Origin: Nitrospiraceae bacterium
Lineage (GTDB): Bacteria; Nitrospirota; Thermodesulfovibrionia; UBA6902
DNA: 64,000 bases
Assembly (NCBI GenBank): GCA_003599275.1
Contig: QZJG01000005.1
Coordinates: 1-64,000 of the forward strand
Reading direction: 5' to 3'
Within the stretch, counting starts at the first letter, position 1. Each line of letters starts with the position of its first letter. The notes below the pieces were generated by a model that had not been told where the DNA came from, searched no databases, and was given only the letters and a program-made list of their open reading frames with translations. Made by a program: the position numbers and the translations under genes. This document shows positions 17,230-26,805 of the stretch, piece after piece.

Positions 17230-17775
17230 TTATTCCAGCAGCATCATGGCGGCGGCAACCACTGTGGTCCAGAGTCCGTCCTTATGACCTTCCGCAGATT
17301 GACAGATCTGGGTTGATTTAAAAATGTACCTGCTTGCCTTGTAAACCTGTTTTCTTGCGTCCCAGGCGAGGTCGGGATCAAAGGGTATGCCCAGGGTTGT
17401 AGCCAACATTGTTGCAGCAAGGTCTTCCGCGTATTCCCCTGATTTTTTTGCCGTCTCGCCGAAGGTGTGATGTTCGGATATGTATCCGTAATTTTTCCTG
17501 TCCGAAGGCACAGCCAGGCCGATTGCGGCAGAAACAAGCCTGTTGGGCTCATTGGTCTCGTTTCGCGCCATAACGCAAAAAGTCACCTGACCGGGCTTGA
17601 TTAAAGTGAGCCCTTTTTCTTTGCTTACGATCTTGCAGTTGGGAGGGAAAATGCTTGAGACATAGACAAGGTTGCATTTTTCAATTCCCGCCTGTCTGAG
17701 TGCAAGCTCAAAAGAAGCAAGCTTGTCTTTGTGAATCCCCACGCCCTTTGTAAAAAAGATTTTCCTGGGTATCAT
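17230..17775 (-). CDS. pdaD: Pyruvoyl-dependent arginine decarboxylase
   Basis: About 181 residues of the PvlArgDC family, which makes agmatine from arginine. The proenzyme self-cleaves between two serines in [11 protein letters not shown], creating the N-terminal pyruvoyl group of the larger chain; the motif is intact. [18 protein letters not shown] and the C-terminal [12 protein letters not shown] also match the family. I favour [11 protein letters not shown] (17775), about nine bases from AAGGA; an ATG two codons upstream (17781) is possible, while the track start at 17838 is too long. It forms a two-gene arginine-to-putrescine operon with speB. Confidence 0.92.
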   Translation of the reverse strand: MIPRKIFFTKGVGIHKDKLASFELALRQAGIEKCNLVYVSSIFPPNCKIVSKEKGLTLIKPGQVTFCVMARNETNEPNRLVSAAIGLAVPSDRKNYGYISEHHTFGETAKKSGEYAEDLAATMLATTLGIPFDPDLAWDARKQVYKASRYIFKSTQICQSAEGHKDGLWTTVVAAAMMLLE

Positions 17776-17945
17776 ATCCATGTTCCTTTTTACTCCAACG
17801 ATTTTTTTTTGCGCAGCCAATATAACGCAAATGGACACTTTATTTCAAGTGCCTGTCAAATTTGCCGTCATGCGGACGCGCTCCGGACCGGCGTGGAAAA
17901 TGGGATTTGTGGAATATCAATCCCTTGAAATGCTAATATTCCCAT

Positions 17946-18962
17946 ATGGAAAAAGTCGTTTTATTACTGGCCCTCCTTTTCCTGCCGCCGGTAATCTCAA
18001 ATGCGGAAGACTATCCCGTAAAATTGAGAACAAGCCACAATCCCGGTCATCTCAGGATCGTGTTAGAGGGACGTGAAGACTTAATCAGCAAAGCGATAGT
18101 AAACCAGAAGGCGCAAAATATTCTCGTCACTTTTCCCGATACAAATTTCACAATAGAGGCGGAGAAGGCAGCGGTCACCTACAAAAAGACAGATAAAAAT
18201 GCAGTCATGTTTTCTCCCGGCGAATTCAGGGGGATGAAGGTATTGACACTTAATAATCCGGACAGGCTTGTCATAGATGTCTTTAAGGATGACAGGGAAG
18301 AAAGTCCCCCCTTGAAAAAGGACGGTACGACTCGATTCCGAGGAGATGAAGGGGGATTTTTTCAACAGAATGAGAAATCGGGGGCATCCAAAACAAAAAC
18401 GCTCGTGATCGATCCGGGACACGGCGGTTTTGAGAGCGGCATCGTCAGCGGAGATTACGCTGAGAAGACCGTGGCCCTGGATATTGCCGGGAAGCTCGGA
18501 ATACTTGCGGATAAAGGGGCTTTCAGGAGTTTCCTGACCAGAGACGGCGATTTCTTCAAAACAGACGCCGAAAGGGCAAGATATGCCAATGACAGGAACG
18601 CGGACGTCTTTCTCGGCCTGCATGTCGGCAACCACAGTGACGTGGTAATCTACATCCCTGTCATTACGGAGTCTGCTGCGGGAACGGCAGACCGGTATCT
18701 ATACGGCCAGGGGCAGAAGGCGCACATTAAAAAAACAGTCTCCCTGCTGAATGCCATGAAAGAGGCCTTCTCCGGGGAATTCGGCAACGATATGGTAAAA
18801 GTAAAGCCGCTGCCTTACAGCATTCTTGCCAAAATAGAGGCTGCGGCCCTGCTGATAGAGCTGCCTTCATTCGAGACAGCCTATACGGAAGAATTCAGGA
18901 TGAGGACAACAAATGCCCTGAACAGGGGGCTTTATTTATATGAGGAAAACGAAGCGAAATAA
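17946..18962 (+). CDS. N-acetylmuramoyl-L-alanine amidase with AMIN domain
   Basis: A 338-residue exported AmiC-like amidase. A signal peptide (1-20) is followed by an AMIN-like domain (about 22-115), a linker, and an Amidase_3 domain from about 150. The domain has the zinc ligand His in VIDPGHGG, Glu in YAEKTV, His in GLHVGNHS and the C-terminal catalytic Glu in LLIELPSF. It cleaves the peptide side chain from peptidoglycan during cell division or turnover. The linker (about residues 118-130) is encoded by a repeat-like segment (see findings). The gene overlaps the GerMN gene by 23 bases. Confidence 0.9.
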   Translation: MEKVVLLLALLFLPPVISNAEDYPVKLRTSHNPGHLRIVLEGREDLISKAIVNQKAQNILVTFPDTNFTIEAEKAAVTYKKTDKNAVMFSPGEFRGMKVLTLNNPDRLVIDVFKDDREESPPLKKDGTTRFRGDEGGFFQQNEKSGASKTKTLVIDPGHGGFESGIVSGDYAEKTVALDIAGKLGILADKGAFRSFLTRDGDFFKTDAERARYANDRNADVFLGLHVGNHSDVVIYIPVITESAAGTADRYLYGQGQKAHIKKTVSLLNAMKEAFSGEFGNDMVKVKPLPYSILAKIEAAALLIELPSFETAYTEEFRMRTTNALNRGLYLYEENEAK

Positions 18963-19488
18963 CAGGGTGAGCAGGCTTTATGTCCTTGCTCTGGTCGCTG
19001 CCTTTGCGACAAGCATGGGCGCCAGTTATTTTCTCCTTAAGGGAAAGTTTGTCTTTGATACATCCTTTATTACGGAGATAGCGTCAAGACAGGCCAAAAC
19101 CGCGGCAAAAACGCGGGGGCCGGAGGCGCCCCGGCTTTATGAATCTGCCGGACGGAATGACGCAGAATCCGCCAGGACAGCGTCGCTTGCAGCGACGGAA
19201 GACATAATAAAAAAATATCTGAAGCCTTACGGGGTACGGCTGCTGGATTTATACGTAGACAGGGACGGAGTAGTTTATATCGACCTGGGGGACGAGCTGA
19301 AGAAGAATTTCAGGGGAGACGCCTCCGAAGAATTGGGGCTTATAGCCGGATTATACAGGAGTGTCGGACCGGCAATCCCGGGTTTTACAGCCCTGAAGAT
19401 TTTGATGGAAGGCCATGAGGCCGACACCCTCGGCGGCCACATTGATATATCCAAACCGATAGGAAAAGAAATTGCTGAAGATATCTGA
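18940..19488 (+). CDS. Membrane-anchored GerMN-domain protein
   Basis: A 182-residue protein with a basic N-terminus, one membrane anchor (about 13-34), a variable linker and a GerMN domain (about 85-175) showing VRLLDLYVDRDGVVYIDLG and the G.ILMEGHEADTLGGHID ending. GerMN domains, first seen in sporulation protein GerM, accompany peptidoglycan remodelling in many non-sporing bacteria. Its overlap with the amidase gene and close spacing to murI support a cell-wall operon. Confidence 0.85.
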   Translation: MRKTKRNNRVSRLYVLALVAAFATSMGASYFLLKGKFVFDTSFITEIASRQAKTAAKTRGPEAPRLYESAGRNDAESARTASLAATEDIIKKYLKPYGVRLLDLYVDRDGVVYIDLGDELKKNFRGDASEELGLIAGLYRSVGPAIPGFTALKILMEGHEADTLGGHIDISKPIGKEIAEDI

Positions 19489-19489
19489 C

Positions 19490-20278
19490 ATGCCCATAGG
19501 GGTCTTCGACTCAGGGGTCGGCGGGCTGACCGTTATGAAAGAGATAACGAGGCTCCTGCCCGAAGAGAATATACTGTATTTAGGCGATACGGCGCGCGTC
19601 CCATACGGAACGAGGTCGCCCGGGACGGTAATCAGGTATTCCATTGAAAACACCCTGTTCCTGACATCAAAACGGATCAAGCTCCTCGTTGTTGCCTGCA
19701 ACACATCGTCATCAGTCAGCCTCAAACAACTGAGAGAGAAATTCCCTATTCCTGTGATAGGCGTAGTCGGGCCGGGCGCAAGGGCCGCGGTTGCCGTCAC
19801 GAAGGTAAAAAAAGTTGCGGTGATAGGTACGGAGACCACCATTAACAGCGGTTCTTATGAAAAGGCCATAAAGGAAATCGACGCTTCAGTAAAAATCACC
19901 GGCGTTGCCTGTCCGCTTTTTGTGCCGCTGATTGAAGAAGGATGGCTCGATGGAGACGTTGTCAGGCTCACCGCAGAAAAATATCTCTCGCAAATAAAAG
20001 GCAACGGCGCCGATACCCTCGTCCTGGGCTGCACCCATTATCCCATGATAAAGGATATTATCGCAGACGCAGTAGGGATCGGCCTGATAGATTCCGCGGT
20101 AGAAACCGCCAAAGAAGTAAAACATGTGCTCGGTGACGGGAACATGCTTCGACAGAGTAAAAAAGAGGGATCCAGAAAATTTTTTGTGACCGATGCCCCT
20201 GAAAAATTTGCGCGTACCGGCGAAAGGTTTCTGGGAGAAAAGATTTCAAATATTTCAAAAATATACCTGGGAGGATAA
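19490..20278 (+). CDS. murI: Glutamate racemase
   Basis: A 262-residue Asp/Glu racemase that supplies D-glutamate for peptidoglycan. It starts with the family opening [15 protein letters not shown] and has both catalytic cysteines, in VVACNTSS and VLGCTHYP. The start is the ATG at 19490, one base after the GerMN TGA; the track's TTG at 19472 would add six non-conserved residues. It is followed after one base by rph, continuing the operon. Confidence 0.95.
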   Translation: MPIGVFDSGVGGLTVMKEITRLLPEENILYLGDTARVPYGTRSPGTVIRYSIENTLFLTSKRIKLLVVACNTSSSVSLKQLREKFPIPVIGVVGPGARAAVAVTKVKKVAVIGTETTINSGSYEKAIKEIDASVKITGVACPLFVPLIEEGWLDGDVVRLTAEKYLSQIKGNGADTLVLGCTHYPMIKDIIADAVGIGLIDSAVETAKEVKHVLGDGNMLRQSKKEGSRKFFVTDAPEKFARTGERFLGEKISNISKIYLGG

Positions 20279-20279
20279 A

Positions 20280-20999
20280 ATGCGTCCTGACGGAAGAAAT
20301 GCCGATGAACTTAGGAGTATCAACATTACGGGCAATTTTTTAAACACCGCCGAAGGCTCCGTGCTGATAGAGATGGGGGCCACAAAAGTAATCTGTACGG
20401 CTTCAATAGAAAACAGGGTCCCCCCTTTTTTAAAGGACCAGAACAGGGGATGGGTCACTGCCGAATATTCCATGCTCCCCCGCGCCACGTCCATCAGGAC
20501 CGTAAGGGAGGCTTCAACCGGAAGGGTCGGGGGCAGGACCCACGAAATACAGAGACTCATAGGCAGGGCAATGCGCTCCGTTGTCAACCTCAACGCACTG
20601 GGTGAGAGGACCATCTGGCTTGACTGCGATGTTATTCAGGCAGACGGAGGCACAAGGACTGCCGCCATAACGGGCGCGTTTGTGGCCCTTAAGCTGGCGG
20701 TCAAATATGCGCTGCAAAAAAAGATCATCGAGATACAACCTGTAAGAGATTATGTGGCTGCCGTGAGTGTAGGTATAGTCAACGGAGAGCCGAGGCTGGA
20801 CCTTTCCTATATCGAAGACTCTAACGCCGAGGTTGATATGAACATCGTAATGACAGGCTCCGGAAAGTTCATTGAGGTCCAGGGCACTGCGGAGACAGAG
20901 CCTTTTGACAGGACGCACCTGCAGAAGATGCTTGATCTCGCGGAGTCGGGGACCAGGAAGATCATCACCAGACAGAAGGCTGCGCTTGGAGAAGAATAA
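20280..20999 (+). CDS. rph: Ribonuclease PH
   Basis: A 239-residue phosphorolytic exoribonuclease that trims tRNA 3' ends. Hallmarks are [12 protein letters not shown], the phosphate-binding and RNA-binding [19 protein letters not shown] and the active-site [15 protein letters not shown]. The ATG at 20280 with GGGAGG ahead is the start; the track begins 87 bases too early, inside murI. It is the last gene of the amidase-GerMN-murI-rph run and is followed by a MITE-like repeat. Confidence 0.95.
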   Translation: MRPDGRNADELRSINITGNFLNTAEGSVLIEMGATKVICTASIENRVPPFLKDQNRGWVTAEYSMLPRATSIRTVREASTGRVGGRTHEIQRLIGRAMRSVVNLNALGERTIWLDCDVIQADGGTRTAAITGAFVALKLAVKYALQKKIIEIQPVRDYVAAVSVGIVNGEPRLDLSYIEDSNAEVDMNIVMTGSGKFIEVQGTAETEPFDRTHLQKMLDLAESGTRKIITRQKAALGEE

Positions 21000-21056
21000 A
21001 AAAAGAGTAAAGAGTTAAGAGGTAAGACGGCGAAGCTCTACCAACAATTCTAAACT

Positions 21057-21195
21057 CCGAAAAATAGACATAGAACTATAAACGCTTGAATTACCTGTCA
21101 TTGCGAGAACCCGAAGGGTTCGTGGCAATCTCATCTCAAAAGGCGAGATTGCTTCGTTGCACTCGCAATGACAACGTTTTATGTCTATTTTTCGG
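21057..21195. repeat. MITE-like palindromic element, copy 1
   Basis: A 139-base element with perfect 16-base terminal inverted repeats (CCGAAAAATAGACATA and its complement). Inside is a second arm pair TGTCATTGCGAG (21096-21107) / CTCGCAATGACA (21162-21173) and an inner GCAATCTC/GAGATTGC stem. The left arm matches copies at 43357-43552 and 49765-49916 at high identity. It holds no ORF; mobilisation would need a transposase in trans. No clear target duplication is seen. Confidence 0.85.
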
Positions 21196-21270
21196 TAACC
21201 TCTAACCTCCTAACTCCAGACTCTAATCTTGCATCCTTCATCCCGAATCTTGTATTCTTTAACGGGGACA

Positions 21271-21963
21271 ATGGAATACAAAAGCATTAGAGAATGGCCT
21301 GAGGATGAAAGGCCGAGGGAAAGACTCCTCAGATTTGGGGCCGCAGGGCTCGGCAATGCCGAATTACTGGCAATAATATTGCGGACAGGCGGCAAAGAAA
21401 AGAGCGCTATTGAGCTGGCAAGAGAGTTGATTGTGAACTTTGACAACCTGAAAGAAATGGAAGACGCCTCTGTCGCGGAATTTACGAAAACCAAAGGCAT
21501 AGGCAGCGCAAAGGCTGCCCAGTTGAAGGCCGCATTCGAGCTTGGCAGAAGGCTGCTGCAGACAAAGGCTGATGACGCGCCCCGGATACCGTCTTTCAAA
21601 AACAGCCGGGAAGTTTATGAATATTACAGGCCCAGGTTTTACGGGCTGAAGAAGGAGAGATTTCTCTGCGCGCTGCTGGATGCGAAGAACAGGGTTTTCA
21701 GGGAAAACATCGTATCGGACGGCACTCTCACATCTTCTCTTGTACATCCGAGAGAGGTGTTCAGGTATGCGATCAAGGAAGCGGCCGCATCAGTGCTGTT
21801 CGTCCACAACCACCCGAGCGGAGACCCGTGCCCCAGCAGGGACGACATCGACATAACAAAAAGGCTTGTGGAGACGGGCAATATAATCGGCATTCAGGTT
21901 TTGGACCATGTGGTAGTTTCCGACGAAAGATATGTGAGTATTATGGAGAAGGGATATTTATAA
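21271..21963 (+). CDS. radC: RadC family JAMM-domain protein
   Basis: A 230-residue protein with the N-terminal helix-hairpin-helix-like segment (GIGSAKAAQLKAAFELGRR) and the C-terminal JAMM/MPN+ metalloprotease-like site HNHPSGDPCPSRDD. Despite its name, a repair role is unproven. I place the start at MEYKSIREWPEDERPRERL (ATG 21271), which matches the family N-terminus; the upstream track start is a TTG. The gene stands alone between two intergenic repeats. Confidence 0.92.
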   Translation: MEYKSIREWPEDERPRERLLRFGAAGLGNAELLAIILRTGGKEKSAIELARELIVNFDNLKEMEDASVAEFTKTKGIGSAKAAQLKAAFELGRRLLQTKADDAPRIPSFKNSREVYEYYRPRFYGLKKERFLCALLDAKNRVFRENIVSDGTLTSSLVHPREVFRYAIKEAAASVLFVHNHPSGDPCPSRDDIDITKRLVETGNIIGIQVLDHVVVSDERYVSIMEKGYL

Positions 21964-21979
21964 TCTAAAAAATACAGTA

Positions 21980-22130
21980 ACCACAGAGAGCGCAGAGAAG
22001 AAACTTAAACTTCCTGGCCGCAGATTTACACGGATTTTCACTGCTTCATTATTTACATGCCCTTAAACATCTGTGTTTATCCGTGGCTGAATACTTTTAT
22101 TATTTCTGTGATCTCTGTGTCCTCTGTGGT
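21980..22130. repeat. CCACAGAG-type imperfect inverted repeat
   Basis: The outer arms ACCACAGAG and CTCTGTGGT (21980 and 22130 ends) and inner arms GCCGCAGATTTACACGGAT and its near-complement (ATCTGTGTTTATCCGTGGC) form a 151-base hairpin-like element. It lies between radC and purH. Repeats of this CCACAGAG/CGCAGAG style are dispersed in many environmental genomes. Confidence 0.7.
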
Positions 22131-22154
22131 AAAAAAAAGTAAAAGGGAGGAAAT

Positions 22155-23708
22155 ATGGCGAAGGTTGAAAGGGCGCTTATAAGCGTTTCCGATAAGACAG
22201 GCATAGCGGAATTTGCAAAGGAGTTAGGCAAACTCGGGATAGAGATAATTTCCACGGGAGGCACCGCAACAACGCTGAGCGCCGAAAAAATAAAGATAAC
22301 AGAGGTATCAAAATACACGGGGTTCCCGGAAATGTTGGGCGGCAGGCTGAAGACACTTCATCCGAAGATCCACGGCGGACTGCTCTGGAGGAGGGACAAC
22401 CCCCAGGATGAAAGGGAGATAAAGGCAAACCAGATTAAATCGATCGATATGGTAGTCGTCAATCTCTACCCTTTTGAGCAGACGGTTTCAAAACCTGACG
22501 TTGCATTTGACGAGGCCATTGAAAATATAGACATAGGCGGGCCGACCATGCTCAGGGCGGCGTCAAAAAATTTCAGGGACGTCGTTGTCATCGTCGATCC
22601 TGCGGATTACGAAAAAATCATCCGGGAGCTCAAGACGCAGGACGGGGAAGTCGGTTATGATACAAAATTCTATCTTGCGCAAAAGGTATTTACGCACACC
22701 GCGCGGTATGACACGCTGATCTCAAACTATCTCGCCAGATACGCAAAGACAGAAGGAGCGTTCCCGCAGTATTTTACCCAGAGCTTCAGGAAGGTGGCTG
22801 ATTTGCGCTACGGAGAAAACCCCCACCAGAGGGCGGCCATTTACAAAGAGCCGCTTTACAACGGCCTTTCCCTTGTTGACGCCAGGATCCTTCAGGGCAA
22901 GGAGATGTCCTACAATAATTATCTTGATTCAGGCTCGGCACTGGATCTTGTAAGAGAATTTAAAGACCAGCCGGCCGCAGTCATTATCAAGCACAACAAC
23001 CCCTGCGGCGTTGCAACCGCAGACAGGATTGAAGAGGCCTATGTAAAAGCCTATGAGATCGATCCCCTGTCCGCATTCGGAGGGGTCATTGCCTTGAACA
23101 GGGACGTCAATTCAGCGACGGCAAAAGAGATACTGAAGCTCTTTGTCGAGATAATCATCGCCCCCGGGTTTGATCCTGAAGCATTGGCCCTCTTAAGCGC
23201 CAAGCCGAATATAAGACTGCTTGCACTGGATATCGCACAGGCGCCCTCCGGTTTTGAAATAAGAAAGATCCAGGGCGGACTGCTCGTACAGGAAAGAGAT
23301 ACGGGCATGATAACCGATATCAACTCACTGAAAGTGGCGACAAAAAGAAAACCCACGGACGATGAATATGCCGCGCTTTCATTCGCGTGGAAGGTATGCA
23401 AGCACATGAAGTCCAATGCAATTATATACACCACCCGTGACCGGGCGGTCGGCATCGGCGTCGGACAGACAAGCAGGGTTGACTCCGCAAAGCTCGGTGC
23501 AATGAAGGCGCTCAACTCGCTGAAAGGCTCGGTCGTCGGCTCAGATGCATTTTTCCCGAACCGGGACGGAATAGACTATATTTCGTCAGTAGGGGTCACG
23601 GCAGTAATCCAGCCCGGCGGGTCTATAAAGGACAACGACGTCATAGCGGCGGCGGATGAGCACAATATGGCGATGGTCTTTACGGGCATGAGGCATTTCA
23701 AACATTAA
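22155..23708 (+). CDS. purH: Bifunctional AICAR transformylase / IMP cyclohydrolase
   Basis: A 517-residue enzyme catalysing the last two steps of purine synthesis. The N-terminal MGS-like IMP cyclohydrolase (1-about 190: [35 protein letters not shown]) is followed by the AICARFT domain with [21 protein letters not shown] and [10 protein letters not shown]. The length is standard. GGGAGG lies seven bases before the ATG. It starts a purH-purD-purE run, although a repeat-rich 162-base gap separates it from purD. Confidence 0.97.
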   Translation: MAKVERALISVSDKTGIAEFAKELGKLGIEIISTGGTATTLSAEKIKITEVSKYTGFPEMLGGRLKTLHPKIHGGLLWRRDNPQDEREIKANQIKSIDMVVVNLYPFEQTVSKPDVAFDEAIENIDIGGPTMLRAASKNFRDVVVIVDPADYEKIIRELKTQDGEVGYDTKFYLAQKVFTHTARYDTLISNYLARYAKTEGAFPQYFTQSFRKVADLRYGENPHQRAAIYKEPLYNGLSLVDARILQGKEMSYNNYLDSGSALDLVREFKDQPAAVIIKHNNPCGVATADRIEEAYVKAYEIDPLSAFGGVIALNRDVNSATAKEILKLFVEIIIAPGFDPEALALLSAKPNIRLLALDIAQAPSGFEIRKIQGGLLVQERDTGMITDINSLKVATKRKPTDDEYAALSFAWKVCKHMKSNAIIYTTRDRAVGIGVGQTSRVDSAKLGAMKALNSLKGSVVGSDAFFPNRDGIDYISSVGVTAVIQPGGSIKDNDVIAAADEHNMAMVFTGMRHFKH

Positions 23709-23747
23709 TTTTGTGATCTGTCATTGTTACGGGATTTAATAATATTT

Positions 23748-23838
23748 CCCTCCCCTTAACGGGGGAGGGTTAGGGTGGGGGTGACAAGCCGGGTTCACCC
23801 TCCCCTTAATCCCCTCTCGGTACGAGTCGTTTCCGACC
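23748..23838. repeat. CCCTCCCC/GGGGAGGG palindromic repeat with an embedded 20-mer
   Basis: The purH-purD gap holds CCCTCCCCTTAACGGGGGAGGG, a G-rich stretch, a second CACCCTCCCCTTAAT copy, and then CGGTACGAGTCGTTTCCGAC (23819-23838). The last resembles 20-mers at 18323 and 10570. The track's purD extension is translated from this repeat and is not real coding sequence. Confidence 0.65.
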
Positions 23839-23870
23839 CGTCAAGGGAGTGGAGATTAACGGAGGTCAAT

Positions 23871-25151
23871 TTGAAAGTTCTTGTTATCGGAAGCGGGGGC
23901 AGGGAGCACGCGCTTGTGTGGAAGCTGAGCCAGAGTCCCAGAGTAGACAAAATTTACTGCGCTCCCGGTAACGCCGGTATTGCAGAGATTGCGGAATGTC
24001 TCGACATTAAAGCGGACGATGTCGATTCTCTGCTGAATTTCGCCAGGTACGAGTGGATCGATATGACCGTTGTCGGGCCTGAGGCCGCCCTTACCGCAGG
24101 GATTGTAGATGCCTTTGTGAAAGAGGGGCGCAGGATTTTCGGCCCTGATAAATCAGGCGCGCGGCTTGAAGGAAGCAAGGTCTTTGCTAAAGACTTCATG
24201 CTTAAGTACGGGATCCCTACGGCAGAATACAGGATGTTCTCGTCTTATCTGCACGCTGAGGAATATATCAGACTGAAAGGCGCGCCCGTTGTTATAAAGG
24301 CGGACGGTCTTGCGGCGGGAAAGGGCGTGTTCGTTTGCGAAACCGTGGATGAGGCATTGGAAGCGCTGAAATCCATCATGAAGGAAAAGGCATTCGGCGA
24401 CGCCGGCAACAGGGTCGTGGTCGAACAATGCCTGAAGGGTGAAGAGGCCTCGTTTATGATACTGACCGACGGCAAGACCGTGGTCCCCCTCGTCTCTTCC
24501 CAGGACCACAAGACGATTTTTGACGGCGACAAAGGGCCGAATACCGGGGGAATGGGCGCATACAGCCCCGCGCCGGTAATAACAAAGAGTTTAGAGACAA
24601 CCATCATGAAGACCGTTATCGACCCTATGATGAAAGGACTGTCGCGGGAGAGGATCAATTACAGGGGCGTAATATATGCCGGTCTCATGATCAGCGATGG
24701 AAAGCCCTATGTGCTTGAGTTCAACTGCCGGTTTGGAGACCCGGAGGCGCAGCCGATCTTAATGCGACTTGAAAGTGATCTCTTCGATATGTTGAAAGCA
24801 ACGGCGGAAGGAAAATTGAATGAGGCAAGGGTTTCATGGAAAGACGATGCTGCCGTCTGTGTAGTCATTTCCGCAAAGGGATATCCGGGTAATTATGAAA
24901 AAGGCAAGATCATTACAGGACTTGATGAATTAACGGACGAGAAAGATACAATGGTTTTCCATGCCGGAACGAGCGCAAAAGAAGGAAAGCTCGTTTCCTC
25001 GGGCGGCAGGGTGCTGGGAGTGACAGCGCTCGGCAGCGATATCAGCGCAGCCAGGGACAATGCTTACAAGGCGCTGGGGAAGATACATTTCGAGGGGATG
25101 CATTACAGGAAGGATATCGGAGATAAGGCGATAAAAAGAGTTAAGAGTTAA
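23871..25151 (+). CDS. purD: Phosphoribosylamine-glycine ligase (GARS)
   Basis: A 426-residue ATP-grasp enzyme that joins glycine to phosphoribosylamine. It begins LKVLVIGSGGREHALVWKL, the family N-terminus, and contains the ATP-grasp segments VIKADGLAAGKGV and LEFNCRFGDPEAQ. The start is TTG at 23871, with GGAGG five bases ahead. The track's earlier start runs through an intergenic repeat and is rejected. It is 18 bases from purE, so the two are in one operon. Confidence 0.96.
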   Translation: MKVLVIGSGGREHALVWKLSQSPRVDKIYCAPGNAGIAEIAECLDIKADDVDSLLNFARYEWIDMTVVGPEAALTAGIVDAFVKEGRRIFGPDKSGARLEGSKVFAKDFMLKYGIPTAEYRMFSSYLHAEEYIRLKGAPVVIKADGLAAGKGVFVCETVDEALEALKSIMKEKAFGDAGNRVVVEQCLKGEEASFMILTDGKTVVPLVSSQDHKTIFDGDKGPNTGGMGAYSPAPVITKSLETTIMKTVIDPMMKGLSRERINYRGVIYAGLMISDGKPYVLEFNCRFGDPEAQPILMRLESDLFDMLKATAEGKLNEARVSWKDDAAVCVVISAKGYPGNYEKGKIITGLDELTDEKDTMVFHAGTSAKEGKLVSSGGRVLGVTALGSDISAARDNAYKALGKIHFEGMHYRKDIGDKAIKRVKS

Positions 25152-25169
25152 GAAGGAGAAATCACAGCG

Positions 25170-25664
25170 ATGAAACCGAAAGTTCTGATAATAATGGGCA
25201 GTGATTCGGATTTGCCTGTAATGGAGGAGACGGTAAAGGTGTTGAAGGAGTTCAGGATCCCTTATGATATTACCGTTGCCTCGGCGCACAGGACCCCGGA
25301 ACGTACTGTAAAGCTCACCAGGAATGCGGTGAGGAAGGGGATCGACGTCATCATCGCCGGAGCCGGAAGCGCCGCTCATCTTGCAGGCGTCATAGCCTCT
25401 CACACGACCCTTCCTGTCATAGGGGTCCCCATAGATTCGTCCCCTCTCAAAGGCGTCGATGCCCTTTATTCCACTGTCCAGATGCCGCCGGGCGTTCCAG
25501 TTGCTGCAATGGCTATAGGCAAAGCAGGCGCTAAGAACGCCGGCATATTCGCGGCACAGATTTTAAGTGTCAGGGACAAAAAAATAGTCGTGGCGCTAAA
25601 GGAATATAAGAAGAAGCTGGCAAAGGACGTGCAGAAAAAGGCCCGGAAAGTTGAGAAGGCTTGA
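25170..25664 (+). CDS. purE: N5-carboxyaminoimidazole ribonucleotide mutase
   Basis: A 164-residue class I PurE that converts N5-CAIR to CAIR. Substrate-site motifs are IMGSDSDLPVM, SAHRTPER and the GAGSAAHLAGVIAS loop, all intact. The ribosome site GAAGGAG is clear. It follows purD in the operon. No purK is in view, so either purK lies elsewhere or the surrounding pathway uses another partner. Confidence 0.96.
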   Translation: MKPKVLIIMGSDSDLPVMEETVKVLKEFRIPYDITVASAHRTPERTVKLTRNAVRKGIDVIIAGAGSAAHLAGVIASHTTLPVIGVPIDSSPLKGVDALYSTVQMPPGVPVAAMAIGKAGAKNAGIFAAQILSVRDKKIVVALKEYKKKLAKDVQKKARKVEKA

Positions 25665-25668
25665 TGTT

Positions 25669-26145
25669 ATGTTCCATTCTCCTGACAGACTAAAGGACTT
25701 CGGGGAAAGACTGCGGGGGGAGTTTAAATTCTTCAAGACATTATCTGACGATGAGCTCTCGTCTTTTTTAGGCTTCTGCGAAAACAAAAAGGTGGCCGCA
25801 GGCGATACCCTCTGGCAGGAAGGAGACAGTGACAATTACGCCGCCTTTATCCTCTCCGGAAAACTCGGAATCAAAAAGAAGACCGCATTCGAAGGGAAAT
25901 ACATGATCGTAGGGACCTTTGACAACGGCACTGTTGTCGGTGAGCTATGCCTTCTTACCGACCAGCCGCGTTCCGTTACCGCGATTGTAATTGAGAGTGT
26001 AGACCTCGTGATGCTTTCAAGCGTAAACTTCGAGAAGCTTATTATAGAGCAGCCCCTGTTAGGACTGAAACTCCTGAAGCACATATTTATGGTGACATCG
26101 AGGCGCCTCAAAGGGTCTTATGATCGCATCGCCTCAATTTTCTGA
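25669..26145 (+). CDS. Cyclic-nucleotide-binding-domain protein without DNA-binding domain
   Basis: A 158-residue CAP_ED/cNMP-binding protein: FKTLSDDELSSFLGF, ADGDTL-like AAGDTLWQEGDS, the phosphate-cassette-like region FDNGTVVGELCLLTDQPRSVTA, then a C-helix. No helix-turn-helix follows, so it is a stand-alone ligand sensor and not a Crp-type regulator. The track's TTG start overlaps purE; the ATG at 25669 with AAGG ahead is better. Five bases separate it from purE, so it is probably cotranscribed. Its partner is unknown. Confidence 0.82.
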   Translation: MFHSPDRLKDFGERLRGEFKFFKTLSDDELSSFLGFCENKKVAAGDTLWQEGDSDNYAAFILSGKLGIKKKTAFEGKYMIVGTFDNGTVVGELCLLTDQPRSVTAIVIESVDLVMLSSVNFEKLIIEQPLLGLKLLKHIFMVTSRRLKGSYDRIASIF

Positions 26146-26165
26146 CCACAGGCCTTTATTGCTCC

Positions 26166-26642
26166 CTATTTTCTCCCCTTCCCTCTCCCGTGCGGTGGGC
26201 CGCCGTGTGAAGGGCCGCCCTCCCAATGTCTTTCCTGCTCCCAACCCCTCCAGTTTTTTTTGAGTTGTCCATAAGGAATGCGTTGATGCCCGGGAGGCAC
26301 GTGACGGTAATCCGGCGGCAGATTCAGTATGGCAACAGGGACGCTCTGGCGAACAATATATTTCCACGGACCGTTATAATGACCGGCCCGGTACCAGTAT
26401 TCATTATAGGGACGATACCAGTAGCCCTGGTAAAAGATGATATCAACGGTAATGCCGGGGATAAAATAAGCGTATGTTCCCGGTATCACAACGACTTCAG
26501 GCGGCGCCGGGACCACATATACCGGAGGCGGACCGATATGTATGTCAACACTCACATCTGCATTGACCCCGCATGGATGTGCAAGCCCTAAAGACACAAA
26601 CAGCGCTATTGCAACTACCGGTTTAATTATTATCCTCATCAT
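26166..26642 (-). CDS. Secreted Tyr/Pro-rich protein of unknown function
   Basis: A 158-residue protein with a signal peptide (1-28, ending GVNA). The mature part has a Pro/Val-rich start (GPPPVYVVPAPPEVVV), then an aromatic segment with repeated WYR motifs (YWYRPYNEYWYRAGHYNGPW), and a Gly/His/Pro tail. Comparable small secreted proteins with YWYR motifs are common in Proteobacteria and Nitrospirota, but I know no function. It is convergent with the cNMP-binding gene and has its own upstream region shared with the divergent flavoprotein gene. Confidence 0.7.
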   Translation of the reverse strand: MMRIIIKPVVAIALFVSLGLAHPCGVNADVSVDIHIGPPPVYVVPAPPEVVVIPGTYAYFIPGITVDIIFYQGYWYRPYNEYWYRAGHYNGPWKYIVRQSVPVAILNLPPDYRHVPPGHQRIPYGQLKKNWRGWEQERHWEGGPSHGGPPHGRGKGRK

Positions 26643-26805
26643 AAGACTGGCCTCCTCTGTTACAATTTATATTTTATCTACATTTTATCACACAAATAAG
26701 CTATGGCAAAATACTCTTCACCGGCCGGAAGGGCGGATGAAACAATGGGCGGCCCCGCAATGTTGAAATGAATTTATACGGCCGCTTTCCTGTAAAATAA
26801 ATCCC

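Noticed and set aside
20193-20279. N-terminal extension of rph into murI
   Set aside because: It is a shadow of murI; the conserved RNase PH N-terminus begins at 20280.
23775-23870. N-terminal 32 residues of the purD track ORF
   Set aside because: They are translated from an intergenic palindromic repeat; the TTG at 23871 has GGAGG and starts the conserved fold.
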